NCBI RefSeq assembly: GCF_016862675.1
Contig: NZ_BONK01000005.1
Coordinates: 1-64,000 of the forward strand
Source: Cellulomonas chitinilytica
Lineage (GTDB): Bacteria > Actinomycetota > Actinomycetes > Actinomycetales > Cellulomonadaceae
Direction of reading: 5' to 3'
Length of the DNA stretch: 64,000 nt
Shown here: positions 1-9,041 of the stretch, in pieces
Position numbering within the stretch: the stretch's first letter is position 1
Layout: every line of letters starts with the position of its first letter
Position numbers and translations under genes: made by a program
Notes under the pieces: generated by a model
What the model was told of the DNA's origin: nothing
Seen by the model: only the letters and a program-made list of their open reading frames with translations
Database searches by the model: none

Positions 1-1665
1 GAGGGTGCGCGGCCGCCGTACGGGCGCCGTGACCAGGGCGCTCGTCCGTCGTACGGAGACGCCGGGGCTCGCCCTGCGTACGGCGATGGTGCCCGGGGTG
101 GCTCTGCGGGACGAGACTCTCGGGACCAGGCCGGTGCGCCGTACGCGCGCCGGGACGACCGTGCTGACGGAGCGGGCTACCGCCCGCGCGAGGAGCGGTC
201 CGAGCGGGCGTCCTACCCGCGTCGGGACGACCGCGGGCACGGCCCGTCGTCGGCTGGTCGGCCCGAGTCCGGTGGTGCCGGCTACCGCCCGCGCGACGAC
301 CGGTCCGGACGTCCGTCGTCCGGGCGCCCCGAGCGTGCCGGCGGGTCGACCGCGCCGCGTCGTGAGAGTGGCGGAGAGGCGACCTCCTACCGCCCGCGCG
401 ACGACCGTGGGGGCCGTCCGACCCAGCCGCACCGTGAGGATCGCGGCCCGCGGACGGGATGGACGCGCCGGGAGGACGGCGCTGATCTCGGGCGCCGGGA
501 CCAGGGCCGCGACGGCTCCGACGGTCGAGCTGCGGGCCGTCGCCCGACCGACCGGCCGCCGTTCGTCCGCCGGGATGCCGACCAGCATCGGCCGCACGCG
601 CGTGGTGGTGCACGCGGTGGTACGGGCGGCGCGTCGGCGACCGGTGCCCCAGGACGGGCGTCGTACGCCGGAGGACGCGCGTCGCGTGACGACGCGCGGG
701 GGCCCCAGGAGGCGCGCGCGACGCGACCGCCCCAGGACCAGCGTGTGGCCGGCCCCGAGATTCCCGAGGACGTCGTGTTCGGCGACCTGGATCGGGCGGT
801 CCGAGGGCGTCTGCGCACACTCAGCAAGGACAACGCCGACGGTGTCGGGCGACACCTGGTGATGGTCGGGCGGCTGCTCGACCGGGATCCGGAGCTCGCG
901 TACGAGCACGCGCAGGCTGCGGTGCGTCGAGCCGGCCGTGTCGACGTGGTGCGCGAGGCGGCGGGTCTCGCGGCTTATCGGACCGGTCGGTACGCCGAGG
1001 CGCTGCGGGAGCTGCGGACGGTGCGCCGGCTCAACGGCTCGTCGGAGCACCTGCCGGTCATGGCGGACTGCGAGAGGGGTCTGGGGCGTCCTGAGCGCGC
1101 CCTCGCGCTCGCGCAGGAGCCCGAGGCGGCCACGCTCGACGCCGAGGCGCAGATCGAGCTCGCGATGGTCGTCAGCGGGGCTCGTCTCGATCTCGGTCAG
1201 GCGGAGGCTGCAGTCGCGGCGCTGTCGACGCCCGCGGTGCGTGCGTCGCGCGGGGTGCTCGCCGTCCGGGTGGCCCAGGCACGGGCTGCGGCGCTCGAGG
1301 CGTCCGGCCGTGCGGACGACGCCGCCGCCGAGCTCGCGGGCTACAGCCCGGTCGAGCTCGCGACCGCGGCCGGCGACGTCGAGGAGGAGGACGAGGTCGT
1401 CGTCTTCGACCTCGACGAGGCGGACGAGGACGAGTCGGACGAGGACGAGTCGGACGAGGACGAGGAGGGCGACGAGGCGGAGACCGTCGACGCCCAGGAC
1501 GACGCCGTCACGGACGTCGACTCTGGCGTCGACGGTCCGGGCGCCGGTGCGTCCGAGGAGACCGAGATCGACACCCCCGAGGCGTCGGCCGGGGCGGGGG
1601 CCGTGGACGTCGACCCCGAGGACGTCGAGGGGCACGCCGGGCGCCCGCAGGAGGGCGAGGCGTGA
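1..1665 (+). CDS. TPR-like protein with Arg/Gly-rich N-terminus (5' partial)
   Basis: The frame is open from the first base, so the true start lies left of the window; 554 codons are visible. Roughly the first 245 codons are low complexity, rich in Arg, Gly, Asp and Tyr with recurring YRPRDDR-type units, as in disordered RGG-like RNA-binding tails. The next ~200 residues are Ala/Arg/Leu-rich helices in pairs (for example around AYRTGRYAEALRELRTV), typical of tetratricopeptide repeats. The last ~100 residues form an acidic tail with repeated DEDESD. The position upstream of the HAD phosphatase, tlyA and nadK matches mycobacterial Rv1691, a TPR-like protein of unknown role. The stop overlaps the next gene's GTG by four bases. 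The function is not known; a scaffold or RNA-associated role is only a guess from composition. Confidence 0.85.
   Translation, partial: EGARPPYGRRDQGARPSYGDAGARPAYGDGARGGSAGRDSRDQAGAPYARRDDRADGAGYRPREERSERASYPRRDDRGHGPSSAGRPESGGAGYRPRDDRSGRPSSGRPERAGGSTAPRRESGGEATSYRPRDDRGGRPTQPHREDRGPRTGWTRREDGADLGRRDQGRDGSDGRAAGRRPTDRPPFVRRDADQHRPHARGGARGGTGGASATGAPGRASYAGGRASRDDARGPQEARATRPPQDQRVAGPEIPEDVVFGDLDRAVRGRLRTLSKDNADGVGRHLVMVGRLLDRDPELAYEHAQAAVRRAGRVDVVREAAGLAAYRTGRYAEALRELRTVRRLNGSSEHLPVMADCERGLGRPERALALAQEPEAATLDAEAQIELAMVVSGARLDLGQAEAAVAALSTPAVRASRGVLAVRVAQARAAALEASGRADDAAAELAGYSPVELATAAGDVEEEDEVVVFDLDEADEDESDEDESDEDEEGDEAETVDAQDDAVTDVDSGVDGPGAGASEETEIDTPEASAGAGAVDVDPEDVEGHAGRPQEGEA
1426..1455 (+). 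repeat. Two tandem 15-bp units encoding EDESD
   Basis: The unit GAGGACGAGTCGGAC occurs twice back to back and a third partial copy follows. It builds the acidic tail of the TPR-like protein. Confidence 0.9.
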
Positions 1666-2699
1666 CGGCCGGGCTGGCGGGGTCGACGACCCCGCTCGCG
1701 GACCGCTTCGACCTGGCGCTCGTCGACCTGGACGGTGTCGCGTACCGCGGTCACGAGCCGATCGACGGGGCGGCGGACGGGCTCACGACGGCTCGGGACC
1801 GTGGCATGCGTCTGGTGTTCGTGACGAACAACGCGTCGCGCGAGCCGGAGTCGGTCGCCGACCAGCTCACCGAGCTGGGCATCCCGACGAGGCCGAACGA
1901 GGTCATGACCGCCGCGCAGGCCGCTGCTCAGCTGCTCCGTACGCGGCTCGCGCGTGGGGCGAAGGTGCTGGTCGTCGGGGGCGCCGGTCTCGTGACTGCC
2001 GTGCAGCAGGCCGGGTTCACGGTCGTGGACTCCGCCGACGACGAGCCGGAGGCGGTGGCTCAGGGGTTCGCGCCGGACCTCGGGTGGGTGCAGCTGGCCG
2101 AGGCCGCCTACGCCGTCCAGCGCGGCGCGTGGCACGTCGCGTCGAACCTCGACCTGAGCCTGCCGACCGCGCGGGGCTTCGCGCCGGGCAACGGGTCGCT
2201 CGTCGGGGCGGTGCGGGCCGCGACGGGCGTCGTCCCGGACAGCGCCGGCAAGCCCACGCCGACGATGTACCACATGGCTGTCGAGCGCGCGGGTGCGCGT
2301 GAGGCGCTCGTCATCGGTGACCGTCTGGACACTGACCTGGCGGGGGCCAGGTCGGGCGGCTACCTCGGCCTGCACGTCCTCACGGGCGTCAGCTCGGCGC
2401 GCGACGACGTGCTCGCCGTGCCGGGCGAGCGTCCGCACTTCATCGGCGCGGACCTGCGGTCCCTGCTCGTCTCTCACCCCGAGCCGGCGCAGGCGGCCGA
2501 GGGATGGTGGTCGGTGCGTGACGCAGCCGCGCGGGTCACCGGCGGCCGTCTCGAGCTGGGTCGTGCGGGCGACGACCTGGAGGACCGCCTCGACCTGGTG
2601 CGGGCAGCGTGCGCCGCCGCGTGGGCGTTCGTCGACGAGGGCGGGGTGCTCGACCCGGGCAGCGTGCCGGAGCTGGACGTGCTCGGGGCCGGAGGCTGA
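1662..2699 (+). CDS. HAD-IIA family sugar/glycerol-phosphate phosphatase
   Basis: 345 residues, GTG start inside the upstream stop (GTGA overlap). All four HAD motifs are visible: VDLDGVAY with nucleophile D22 and D24, VTNNASR near residue 55, the lysine of AGKPTPTM, and GDRLDTDLAGA. The cap type is that of the class IIA NagD-like enzymes. The syntenic mycobacterial gene Rv1692 has been described as a glycerol-3-phosphate phosphatase that recycles glycerophospholipid head groups, so that substrate is the leading inference. A C-terminal extension of ~70 residues beyond the HAD core is present, with no recognised domain. Cytoplasmic; no signal peptide. Confidence 0.88.
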   Translation: MTAGLAGSTTPLADRFDLALVDLDGVAYRGHEPIDGAADGLTTARDRGMRLVFVTNNASREPESVADQLTELGIPTRPNEVMTAAQAAAQLLRTRLARGAKVLVVGGAGLVTAVQQAGFTVVDSADDEPEAVAQGFAPDLGWVQLAEAAYAVQRGAWHVASNLDLSLPTARGFAPGNGSLVGAVRAATGVVPDSAGKPTPTMYHMAVERAGAREALVIGDRLDTDLAGARSGGYLGLHVLTGVSSARDDVLAVPGERPHFIGADLRSLLVSHPEPAQAAEGWWSVRDAAARVTGGRLELGRAGDDLEDRLDLVRAACAAAWAFVDEGGVLDPGSVPELDVLGAGG

Positions 2700-2785
2700 C
2701 GGTCGCGGCCCGGCCGCGTCCGCACCCCGCGCGACTCGCCGGTGGGCTTGTGGACGGCGACCGTCGCACCGTGGGCGACGCCGGG

Positions 2786-2791
2786 TAGCGT
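2786..2791 (+). promoter_or_regulatory. Possible -10 box (TAGCGT) upstream of the small gene before tlyA
   Basis: TAGCGT matches the TANNNT -10 form seen throughout the window. Here it would give a 5' leader of about 115 bases before the GTG at 2912. No good -35 is seen. Confidence 0.35.
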
Positions 2792-2911
2792 GGGCGCGTC
2801 CCGGCGGTCGCGGTGACGATGCTCCTGCGGAACGGTCCGGTCGCCCGGCGCTCCTCGGGAGCGTCGCGCGCGACGGCCCGCACCGGGGACGACGAGAGAC
2901 GAGGAGCCACC

Positions 2912-3181
2912 GTGAGCACGACGTCCGGCACGGACACCGACGCGGGTCCAGACGACGTGGCCGCCCGGCCCACGCCGGCCTCGGTCCGTCGTGACGCGTC
3001 CACGGACGGCACGGCGGGTGCGCCGTCGGCCGGGCCGACGGGTGACGCGCACGTCGACGAGGCACTCACCCGCCTGGACGGGCTCGACGACGCACCCCTC
3101 AGGGAGCACGTCGCCGCCTTCGACGCCGTGCACGGCGCCCTGCAGGACCGGCTCGCCGACGCGGAGGGCGCGGGCGCGTGA
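2912..3181 (+). CDS. Small conserved hypothetical protein upstream of tlyA
   Basis: 89 residues. I chose the GTG at 2912 over an upstream ATG because GAGGAG lies just before it and the protein then has ordinary composition. The N-terminal half is disordered (Thr, Asp, Pro, Ala). The C-terminal ~40 residues (DEALTRLDGLDDAPLREHVA) form an amphipathic helix pair resembling the short proteins often found next to tlyA, such as Rv1693. Its stop overlaps the tlyA GTG. The function is unknown; the context suggests a partner of TlyA or a translation-linked role. Confidence 0.7.
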   Translation: MSTTSGTDTDAGPDDVAARPTPASVRRDASTDGTAGAPSAGPTGDAHVDEALTRLDGLDDAPLREHVAAFDAVHGALQDRLADAEGAGA

Positions 3182-4122
3182 CCACACGGCTGGACAGCGA
3201 GCTGGTGCACCGGGGCCTCGCCCGGTCGCGTCGTCAGGCCGGCGAGCTCATCGCGGCGGGTCGGGTGTCGGTCGACGGCAGTCCCGCACGACGCAGCGCG
3301 GTGCAGGTGTCGGCCGAGCACGAGCTCCTCGTGGCGGTCGACGCGAGCGATCCCGGGTTCGCCTCCCGCGCAGGGCACAAGCTCGCGGGGGCGCTCGACG
3401 CGCTCGGTGACGCGGGACCGGGCGTGCGGGGGCGCGTCTGCCTCGACGCCGGAGCGAGCACCGGCGGCTTCACGGACGTGCTGCTGCGTCGTGGCGCGGG
3501 CCGGGTCGTCGCGGTCGACGTCGGTCACGGTCAGCTGCTGCCCGAGCTCGCGGCCGACGCCCGTGTCGAGTCGCGTGAAGGTGTCAACGTGCGCGACCTG
3601 GTCCGAGGAGCCGTGGACCCGGCACCTGGTCTCGTCGTCGCAGACCTGTCGTTCATCTCCCTGACGCTCGTCCTGCCCGCCCTGGTGGACGTGGCCGCGC
3701 CCGGCGCGGACCTGCTGGTGATGGTCAAGCCGCAGTTCGAGGTGGGTCGGGAGCGCCTGGGGTCGGGGGGTGTCGTGCGGGATCCTGCCTTGCGCGCGGG
3801 TGCGGTCGTCCACGTCGCGCGTGCGGCGCGGGGGCTGGGCATGGACGTCCGGGCGGTGCTGCCGAGCGTGCTGCCCGGACCGAGCGGGAACGTCGAGTAC
3901 TTCCTGTGGCTGCGGGGCGACGACCGGCGCGAACCCGGTGCGCGTGGCGAGGACGCTCCGGCCGGGTCGGACCGGTCGGGGGACGCGTGGCTCACGGCGG
4001 TCGAGGCGGCGGTGACCTCGGTGGTCGTGGACGGCGCGCACGTCGCGGTCCCCGTCGTGGCGGGGGCCACGGGCCACGACGTGGGCGCGTCCGACCCGGA
4101 GCGCCAGGGCGGTGACGCGTGA
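3178..4122 (+). CDS. tlyA: TlyA-family rRNA 2'-O-methyltransferase
   Basis: 314 residues, GTG start overlapping the preceding stop. Family members 2'-O-methylate 16S and 23S rRNA cytidines, and loss gives capreomycin resistance in mycobacteria. Residues 1-60 form an S4 RNA-binding domain (LARSRRQAGELIAAGRVSVD). The Rossmann methylase follows, with the SAM loop LDAGASTGGFTDVLLRRGAG, then VADLSFISL, and the VKPQFEVGR motif. The linker that reads RxWV in M. tuberculosis TlyA is PGFA here. The protein is ~45 residues longer than its mycobacterial relative because of a Gly/Asp/Ala-rich insertion and tail after YFLWLR. It is coupled to nadK by a 4-base overlap. Confidence 0.93.
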   Translation: MTTRLDSELVHRGLARSRRQAGELIAAGRVSVDGSPARRSAVQVSAEHELLVAVDASDPGFASRAGHKLAGALDALGDAGPGVRGRVCLDAGASTGGFTDVLLRRGAGRVVAVDVGHGQLLPELAADARVESREGVNVRDLVRGAVDPAPGLVVADLSFISLTLVLPALVDVAAPGADLLVMVKPQFEVGRERLGSGGVVRDPALRAGAVVHVARAARGLGMDVRAVLPSVLPGPSGNVEYFLWLRGDDRREPGARGEDAPAGSDRSGDAWLTAVEAAVTSVVVDGAHVAVPVVAGATGHDVGASDPERQGGDA

Positions 4123-5003
4123 CGCGGCGAGCGCTGGTCGTGACGCACCGTGGCCGCGAGGAGGCGGTCGCGGCCACGAAGGAGGCGGTGGAGGAGCTGG
4201 AGGCGGCAGGCGTCGAGCCGTTCCTCGCCCCGGAGGACGCGACACGTGAGGACATGCCGGCGTTCGAGCTCGGGATCGTGCTCGGTGGCGACGGGACGAT
4301 CCTGCGCGCCGCCGAGCTGACCCGCGGCACGTCGGTGCCGCTGCTCGGCGTCAACCTCGGGCACGTGGGCTTCCTCGCCGAGGCCGAGCGGGACGACATC
4401 GGCGACGCCGTGCGACGGCTCACCTCCGGGGACTACACGGTCGAGGAGCGCGGCACCCTCGACGTGCGTGTCCTGACGCCCGAGGGCGAGGTGAGCACGG
4501 GGTGGGCGCTGAACGAGGCGGCGCTGGAGAAGGTCGACCGGTCGCGCATGCTCGAGGTGATGCTCGAGGTCGACGGCCACCCGCTGTCGTCGTTCGGGTG
4601 CGACGGCGTCGTCGCGGCGACGGCCACCGGCTCGACGGCGCACGCGTTCTCGGCGGGCGGGCCCGTGGTGTGGCCCGACGTCGACGGGATGATCCTCGTG
4701 CCGCTGTCGGCGCACGCACTGTTCGCGCGCCCGCTCGTGGTCGGGCCTCGCAGCCGGCTGGCGCTCGAGGTTCTCGACCGGTCACCGGCCGCCGGGATCG
4801 TCACCTGCGACGGTCGGCGCCGGCTGGAGGTCCCCCGTGGGGCCCGGGTCGAGGTGACGCGCAGCGACGTGCCGGTGCGACTCGCACGGCTCACTCCTGC
4901 GCCGTTCACGACCCGCCTGGTGCACAAGTTCGGCCTGCCGGTGGAGGGGTGGCGCGGACGCCCCCGACGGAACGGCGGATCTGCGACGGAGGACGCACGG
5001 TGA
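4119..5003 (+). CDS. nadK: NAD kinase
   Basis: 294 residues. It phosphorylates NAD to NADP in the cytoplasm. Diagnostic motifs are GGDGT (VLGGDGTILRAAEL), NLGHVGFLAEAE and the TATGSTAH loop that positions the substrate. Length is normal for the actinobacterial ATP/polyphosphate-dependent enzymes. Start and stop both overlap neighbours by four bases (tlyA upstream, recN downstream), the same order as Rv1694-Rv1695-Rv1696. No unusual features. Confidence 0.96.
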   Translation: MTRRALVVTHRGREEAVAATKEAVEELEAAGVEPFLAPEDATREDMPAFELGIVLGGDGTILRAAELTRGTSVPLLGVNLGHVGFLAEAERDDIGDAVRRLTSGDYTVEERGTLDVRVLTPEGEVSTGWALNEAALEKVDRSRMLEVMLEVDGHPLSSFGCDGVVAATATGSTAHAFSAGGPVVWPDVDGMILVPLSAHALFARPLVVGPRSRLALEVLDRSPAAGIVTCDGRRRLEVPRGARVEVTRSDVPVRLARLTPAPFTTRLVHKFGLPVEGWRGRPRRNGGSATEDAR

Positions 5004-6739
5004 TCGAGGAGATCCGGATCCAGAACCTCGGCGTCATCGGCCGCGCACACGTCCAGCTCGGACCGGGGCTGACCGTGCTGACGGGAGAGACGGGCGCCGG
5101 CAAGACGATGGTGCTGACGGCCCTGTCGCTGCTGCTCGGCGGCAAGGCGGACCCGGCGACCGTTCGCACCCAGGCGCAGGCGGCGGCGGTCGAGGGGCGT
5201 GTCGTGCTGCCGGCGGACGCCCCTGCGCTGGTCCGGGCGGAGGAGGCGGGGGCCGAGCTCGACGACGACGGCAGCCTCCTGCTGGTCAGGACGGTCGGTG
5301 CGGGCGGTGACGGCGGCAGCGGCCGGTCGCGCGCGTTCGTCGGTGGACGCTCGGTGCCGCAGGCGGTGCTCGGTGAGCTCGCGCAGGCGCTCGTGACCGT
5401 GCACGGCCAGGCCGACCAGGCGCGGCTGCGTTCGCCTGCGCACCAGAGGGAGGCGCTCGACGCGTTCGTCGGTCCGCAGCACCGGGAGACGCTCGGCCGG
5501 TACCGCACCGCCTGGGCGGAGCGCGCGCGGGTCGACACCGAGCTGACCGAGCTCGTCGAGCGCGCACAGGACCGCTCGCGTGAGGCCGAGCTGCTGCGGC
5601 TCGGGCTCGGCGAGGTGGAGCGGGTGGACCCGCAGCCGGGGGAGGACGTCGCGCTCGCCGAGGAGGCGGAGCGGCTCGCGCACGCCGAGGACCTGCGCGC
5701 CGCGGCGTCGGGTGCGCACGCGGCCCTGACGGGCGACGAGGACGGCGGGACGGACGCGGTGTCCGCGGCCGCCGTCGTGGAGCACGCCCGCCGTCTGCTC
5801 GACCAGGCGGGCACGCACGACCCGACGCTCGCGGCCCTCGCGACACGCGTCGCCGAGGCCGGGTACCTGCTCGCCGACGCGTCGACCGAGCTCGGCGCCT
5901 ACCTCGAGGACCTGCAGGCGGACCCGCGGCGGCTCGAGGTCGTGCACCAGCGACGCGCCGAGCTCGGCACGCTGACGCGCAGCTACGGCGCGGACGTCGC
6001 ACAGGTCCTCGAGTGGGCCGCCGCGTCGGGTCTGCGCCTGCTGGAGCTCGAGGGCGGCGACCAGCGCATCGAGGAGCTTCGTGCGACGCGGGACGGGCTC
6101 GACGCGTCGATCGCCGAGCTGGCGCGCACGCTCACCCTCGGGCGCGCGGAGGCCGCGCAGCGTCTCGCAGACGTCGTCTCGCAGGAGCTCACCGGGCTGG
6201 CGATGGCCGGTGCGCAGCTCCAGGTCGTGGTGGAGCCCGCGGACGCGCCCGGCCCGCACGGCGCAGACCGGGTCGAGATGCTGCTCGTGCCGCACGCCGG
6301 CGCGCCGGCCCGGCCGCTGGGGAAGGGTGCTTCAGGCGGCGAGCTGTCGCGCGTGATGCTGGCGCTCGAGGTCGCGCTCGCGACGGCGCCGCACGACGAC
6401 GAGGCTCGCCCGGGCACGTTCGTGTTCGACGAGGTCGACGCCGGCGTCGGTGGCAGGGCGGCGATCGAGATCGGCCGGCGGCTCGCCGAGCTCGCCCGGG
6501 GCAGCCAGGTCCTCGTGGTGACGCACCTCGCGCAGGTCGCGGCGTTCGGCGACCGGCATCTCGTCGTGACGAAGTCCACGTCGGACGGCGTCGACGTCGT
6601 CACGGAGTCGGACGTCCGTCCGGTCGAGGGCGAGGACCGCGTGCGGGAGCTGGCCCGGATGCTGTCCGGGCAGGACGACTCGCAGGCGGCGCGCACGCAC
6701 GCCGCGGAACTGCTCGAGCTCTCGTCCGTGGGACGATGA
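5000..6739 (+). CDS. recN: DNA repair ATPase RecN
   Basis: 579 residues from the GTG at 5000, which overlaps the nadK stop and gives the canonical N-terminus IEEIRIQNLGVI. RecN is an SMC-like protein acting in double-strand-break repair. Walker A is GETGAGKT at about residue 30. Long Ala/Glu/Arg-rich coiled-coil arms occupy the middle, the ABC signature is ASGGELSRVML, and Walker B is FVFDEVDAGVGG. The frame is open much further upstream but that region lies inside nadK. No SOS box was found immediately upstream; the gene appears to be co-transcribed with tlyA-nadK. Confidence 0.95.
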   Translation: MIEEIRIQNLGVIGRAHVQLGPGLTVLTGETGAGKTMVLTALSLLLGGKADPATVRTQAQAAAVEGRVVLPADAPALVRAEEAGAELDDDGSLLLVRTVGAGGDGGSGRSRAFVGGRSVPQAVLGELAQALVTVHGQADQARLRSPAHQREALDAFVGPQHRETLGRYRTAWAERARVDTELTELVERAQDRSREAELLRLGLGEVERVDPQPGEDVALAEEAERLAHAEDLRAAASGAHAALTGDEDGGTDAVSAAAVVEHARRLLDQAGTHDPTLAALATRVAEAGYLLADASTELGAYLEDLQADPRRLEVVHQRRAELGTLTRSYGADVAQVLEWAAASGLRLLELEGGDQRIEELRATRDGLDASIAELARTLTLGRAEAAQRLADVVSQELTGLAMAGAQLQVVVEPADAPGPHGADRVEMLLVPHAGAPARPLGKGASGGELSRVMLALEVALATAPHDDEARPGTFVFDEVDAGVGGRAAIEIGRRLAELARGSQVLVVTHLAQVAAFGDRHLVVTKSTSDGVDVVTESDVRPVEGEDRVRELARMLSGQDDSQAARTHAAELLELSSVGR

Positions 6740-6745
6740 GCGGCG

Positions 6746-7933
6746 ATGAGAGCTTCCCTGCGTAGACGCACGCCCCTGCCCGAATCCGGAGTCGTCGCCG
6801 GACCCGCCCGCGTCGACCCCCGGACCAAGGCACTGACGAAGCGGCTCCGCGCCGGTGACGTCGCGGTGATCGACCACCTGGACCTCGACCGCGTGTCGGC
6901 GGAGGCGCTGGTCGCCTGCCAGCCCGCGGCGGTGCTCAACGCGGCACGGTCCACGTCCGGTCGCTACCCGAACCTGGGCCCCGAGATCCTCGTCGCGGCG
7001 GGCATCCCGCTGGTCGACGACCTCGGGCCGGACGTCATGGCGATCACCGAGGGGCACCGGCTGCGCGTCGTCGGGGCGTCCGTCTACGACGGCGAGACCC
7101 TCGTGTCCGAGGGGGTCGAGCAGACTCCCGCGACGGTCGCCGCGACGATGGAGGAGGCCCGGGCGGGCCTGTCCGTGCAGCTCGAGTCGTTCGCCGCGAA
7201 CACGATGGACTACCTGCGCCGTGAGCGGGAGCTGCTGCTGGACGGCGTCGGGGTGCCCGACATCTCGACGCCGATCGAGGGCCGGCAGGTTCTCATCGTC
7301 GTCCGCGGCTACCACTACAAGGAGGACCTCGTCACGCTGCGCCCGTACATCCGCGAGTACCGGCCGGTGCTCATCGGGGTCGACGGCGGCGCGGACGCGA
7401 TCCTCGACGCGGGCTGGAAGCCCGACATGATCGTCGGCGACATGGACTCGGTGTCCGACCGGTCGCTCATGTGCGGCGCGGAGGTCGTCGTGCACGCCTA
7501 CCGCGACGGTCGCGCGCCCGGGCTCGCCCGTGTGGAGCAGCTCGGCGTCAAGCACGTCGTGTTCCCCGCGACGGGCACCAGCGAGGACGTCGCGATGCTC
7601 CTGGCCGACGACAAGGGCGCGGAGCTCATCGTCGCGGTCGGCACGCACGCGACGCTCGTCGAGTTCCTCGACAAGGGCCGTTCCGGCATGGCGAGCACGT
7701 TCCTCACCCGCCTCCGGGTGGGTGGCAAGCTGATCGACGCCAAGGGCGTCTCACGCCTGTACAAGCACCGGATCTCGAACCTGCAGCTCGTCCTGCTGGT
7801 GCTCGCCGGGCTCCTCGCGCTCGGTGTCGCGCTCGCGTCGACCGCCGCCGGCCAGACGCTGCTCGGGCTCGTGGGCGCACGCGTCGACGACATGACGTCC
7901 TGGGTGCGCGAGCTGTTCGGGGCCGCGCCGTGA
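6746..7933 (+). CDS. steA: SteA-like division protein with a TPPK-like catalytic fold
   Basis: 395 residues. The family combines a domain related to thiamin pyrophosphokinase (IGVDGGADAILDAGWKPDM, then VGDMDSVSD near residue 235) with a single C-terminal membrane helix (LQLVLLVLAGLLALGVALAS). In Corynebacterium the SteA/SteB pair localises at the cytokinetic ring and affects cell envelope and septal cell-wall hydrolysis. The start is an ATG six bases after the recN stop. The next gene is its usual partner SteB. Substrate binding by the TPPK-like domain is not established. Confidence 0.88.
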   Translation: MRASLRRRTPLPESGVVAGPARVDPRTKALTKRLRAGDVAVIDHLDLDRVSAEALVACQPAAVLNAARSTSGRYPNLGPEILVAAGIPLVDDLGPDVMAITEGHRLRVVGASVYDGETLVSEGVEQTPATVAATMEEARAGLSVQLESFAANTMDYLRRERELLLDGVGVPDISTPIEGRQVLIVVRGYHYKEDLVTLRPYIREYRPVLIGVDGGADAILDAGWKPDMIVGDMDSVSDRSLMCGAEVVVHAYRDGRAPGLARVEQLGVKHVVFPATGTSEDVAMLLADDKGAELIVAVGTHATLVEFLDKGRSGMASTFLTRLRVGGKLIDAKGVSRLYKHRISNLQLVLLVLAGLLALGVALASTAAGQTLLGLVGARVDDMTSWVRELFGAAP

Positions 7934-8012
7934 GCCCGCACGCCTGCCCCCGACCCACGCCCTCGTTCCTGGCGCCGCCGCGCGGCGCAACCCCCGACGG
8001 AGACCTCGCACC

Positions 8013-9041
8013 GTGATCGACTTCAGGTACCACATCGTCTCGCTCATCTCCGTGTTCCTGGCGCTCGCCGTCGGCATCGCGCTCGGCGCCGGTCCGCTCA
8101 AGGAGACGATCGGGGACACCCTCACCGGTCAGGTCGAGCAGCTGCGTGCCGAGAAGGACACGCTGCGGACCCAGCTCGACGAGTCCGCCGGAGACCTCGC
8201 CGACACGACCGCGTACGTGGACGCGGCCGCGCCGCAGCTGCTCGCCGGGGCGCTCACGGACCGCCGCGTCGCCGTCATCGCGCTCGGCCCGGTGGACGAC
8301 GACCGCCGCAAGGCCGTCGACGACCGGCTCGCCCAGGCGGGCGCCAGCGTCACCGCGCACGTGACCCTCACCGAGTCGTGGACGGACCCCGACGTCGCGA
8401 GCTACCGCCAGGCGCTCGTCGGCAACATCCTCACGCTGCTCGACCCGGTGCCCGGCGAGGACGAGGGCGCGCAGACGGACCTGACGTACGCCCTCATCGA
8501 GGGCCTCACCGGCGCCGACCCGGCGTCGCCGGACACGCTCACGCTGGACGCGTCGAGCGTGCTCGAGGTGCTCAGCGGCGGCGACTCGCCTCTCGTGACG
8601 CTGCAGGACCCGGTCGAGACGCCGGCCGACGCCGTCGTGGTGCTCGCTCCCGCCGAGCAGCAGGGCTCGGACGACGCGTCGCCCACGACGGCGGCCGACC
8701 AGAAGGACCTCGTGGACGCGCAGCTCGGCGTGCTCACCGCCGCCCAGAAGCTGACCGAGGGGGCGGTGCTCGCGGACGGGGCGCTCGACGAGGGCAGCCT
8801 CACCGAGGCGGTCCTCGCCGACGACGAGCTCGCCTCGACGCTGACCACGGTGTCGGAGTCCGAGGAGGTCCCGGGGCAGGTGTCGGTGCCGCTCGCGCTC
8901 GCCGCCCGCATCGGCGGGGTGAACGGGCACTACGGCTTCGGCGACGGGCTGACGGTGATGCCCGAGCCCGTGACGCTCACTCCCGTCGACCGCACCCCGC
9001 AGAGCGCGCTCGTGCCGCCGACGGGCGAGACCCAGGGATGA
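8013..9041 (+). CDS. steB: SteB/MctB family membrane-anchored protein
   Basis: 342 residues, GTG start with GGAGA upstream. One N-terminal membrane helix (residues ~8-30, VSLISVFLALAVGIALGAG) is followed by a coiled coil (QVEQLRAEKDTLRTQLDES) and a large outer domain. Homologues are annotated as copper transporter MctB (Rv1698) or as SteB, the membrane partner of SteA. With steA directly upstream, the division/envelope role is the better inference. A long Asp/Glu/Ala-rich loop near residues 200-240 is unremarkable for high-GC species. The stop overlaps the next ATG (ATGA). Confidence 0.85.
   Translation: MIDFRYHIVSLISVFLALAVGIALGAGPLKETIGDTLTGQVEQLRAEKDTLRTQLDESAGDLADTTAYVDAAAPQLLAGALTDRRVAVIALGPVDDDRRKAVDDRLAQAGASVTAHVTLTESWTDPDVASYRQALVGNILTLLDPVPGEDEGAQTDLTYALIEGLTGADPASPDTLTLDASSVLEVLSGGDSPLVTLQDPVETPADAVVVLAPAEQQGSDDASPTTAADQKDLVDAQLGVLTAAQKLTEGAVLADGALDEGSLTEAVLADDELASTLTTVSESEEVPGQVSVPLALAARIGGVNGHYGFGDGLTVMPEPVTLTPVDRTPQSALVPPTGETQG

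Noticed and set aside
4900..5010. LexA/SOS box in front of recN
   Set aside because: No TCGAAC-N4-GTTCGA-like palindrome is visible; recN is embedded in an operon here.
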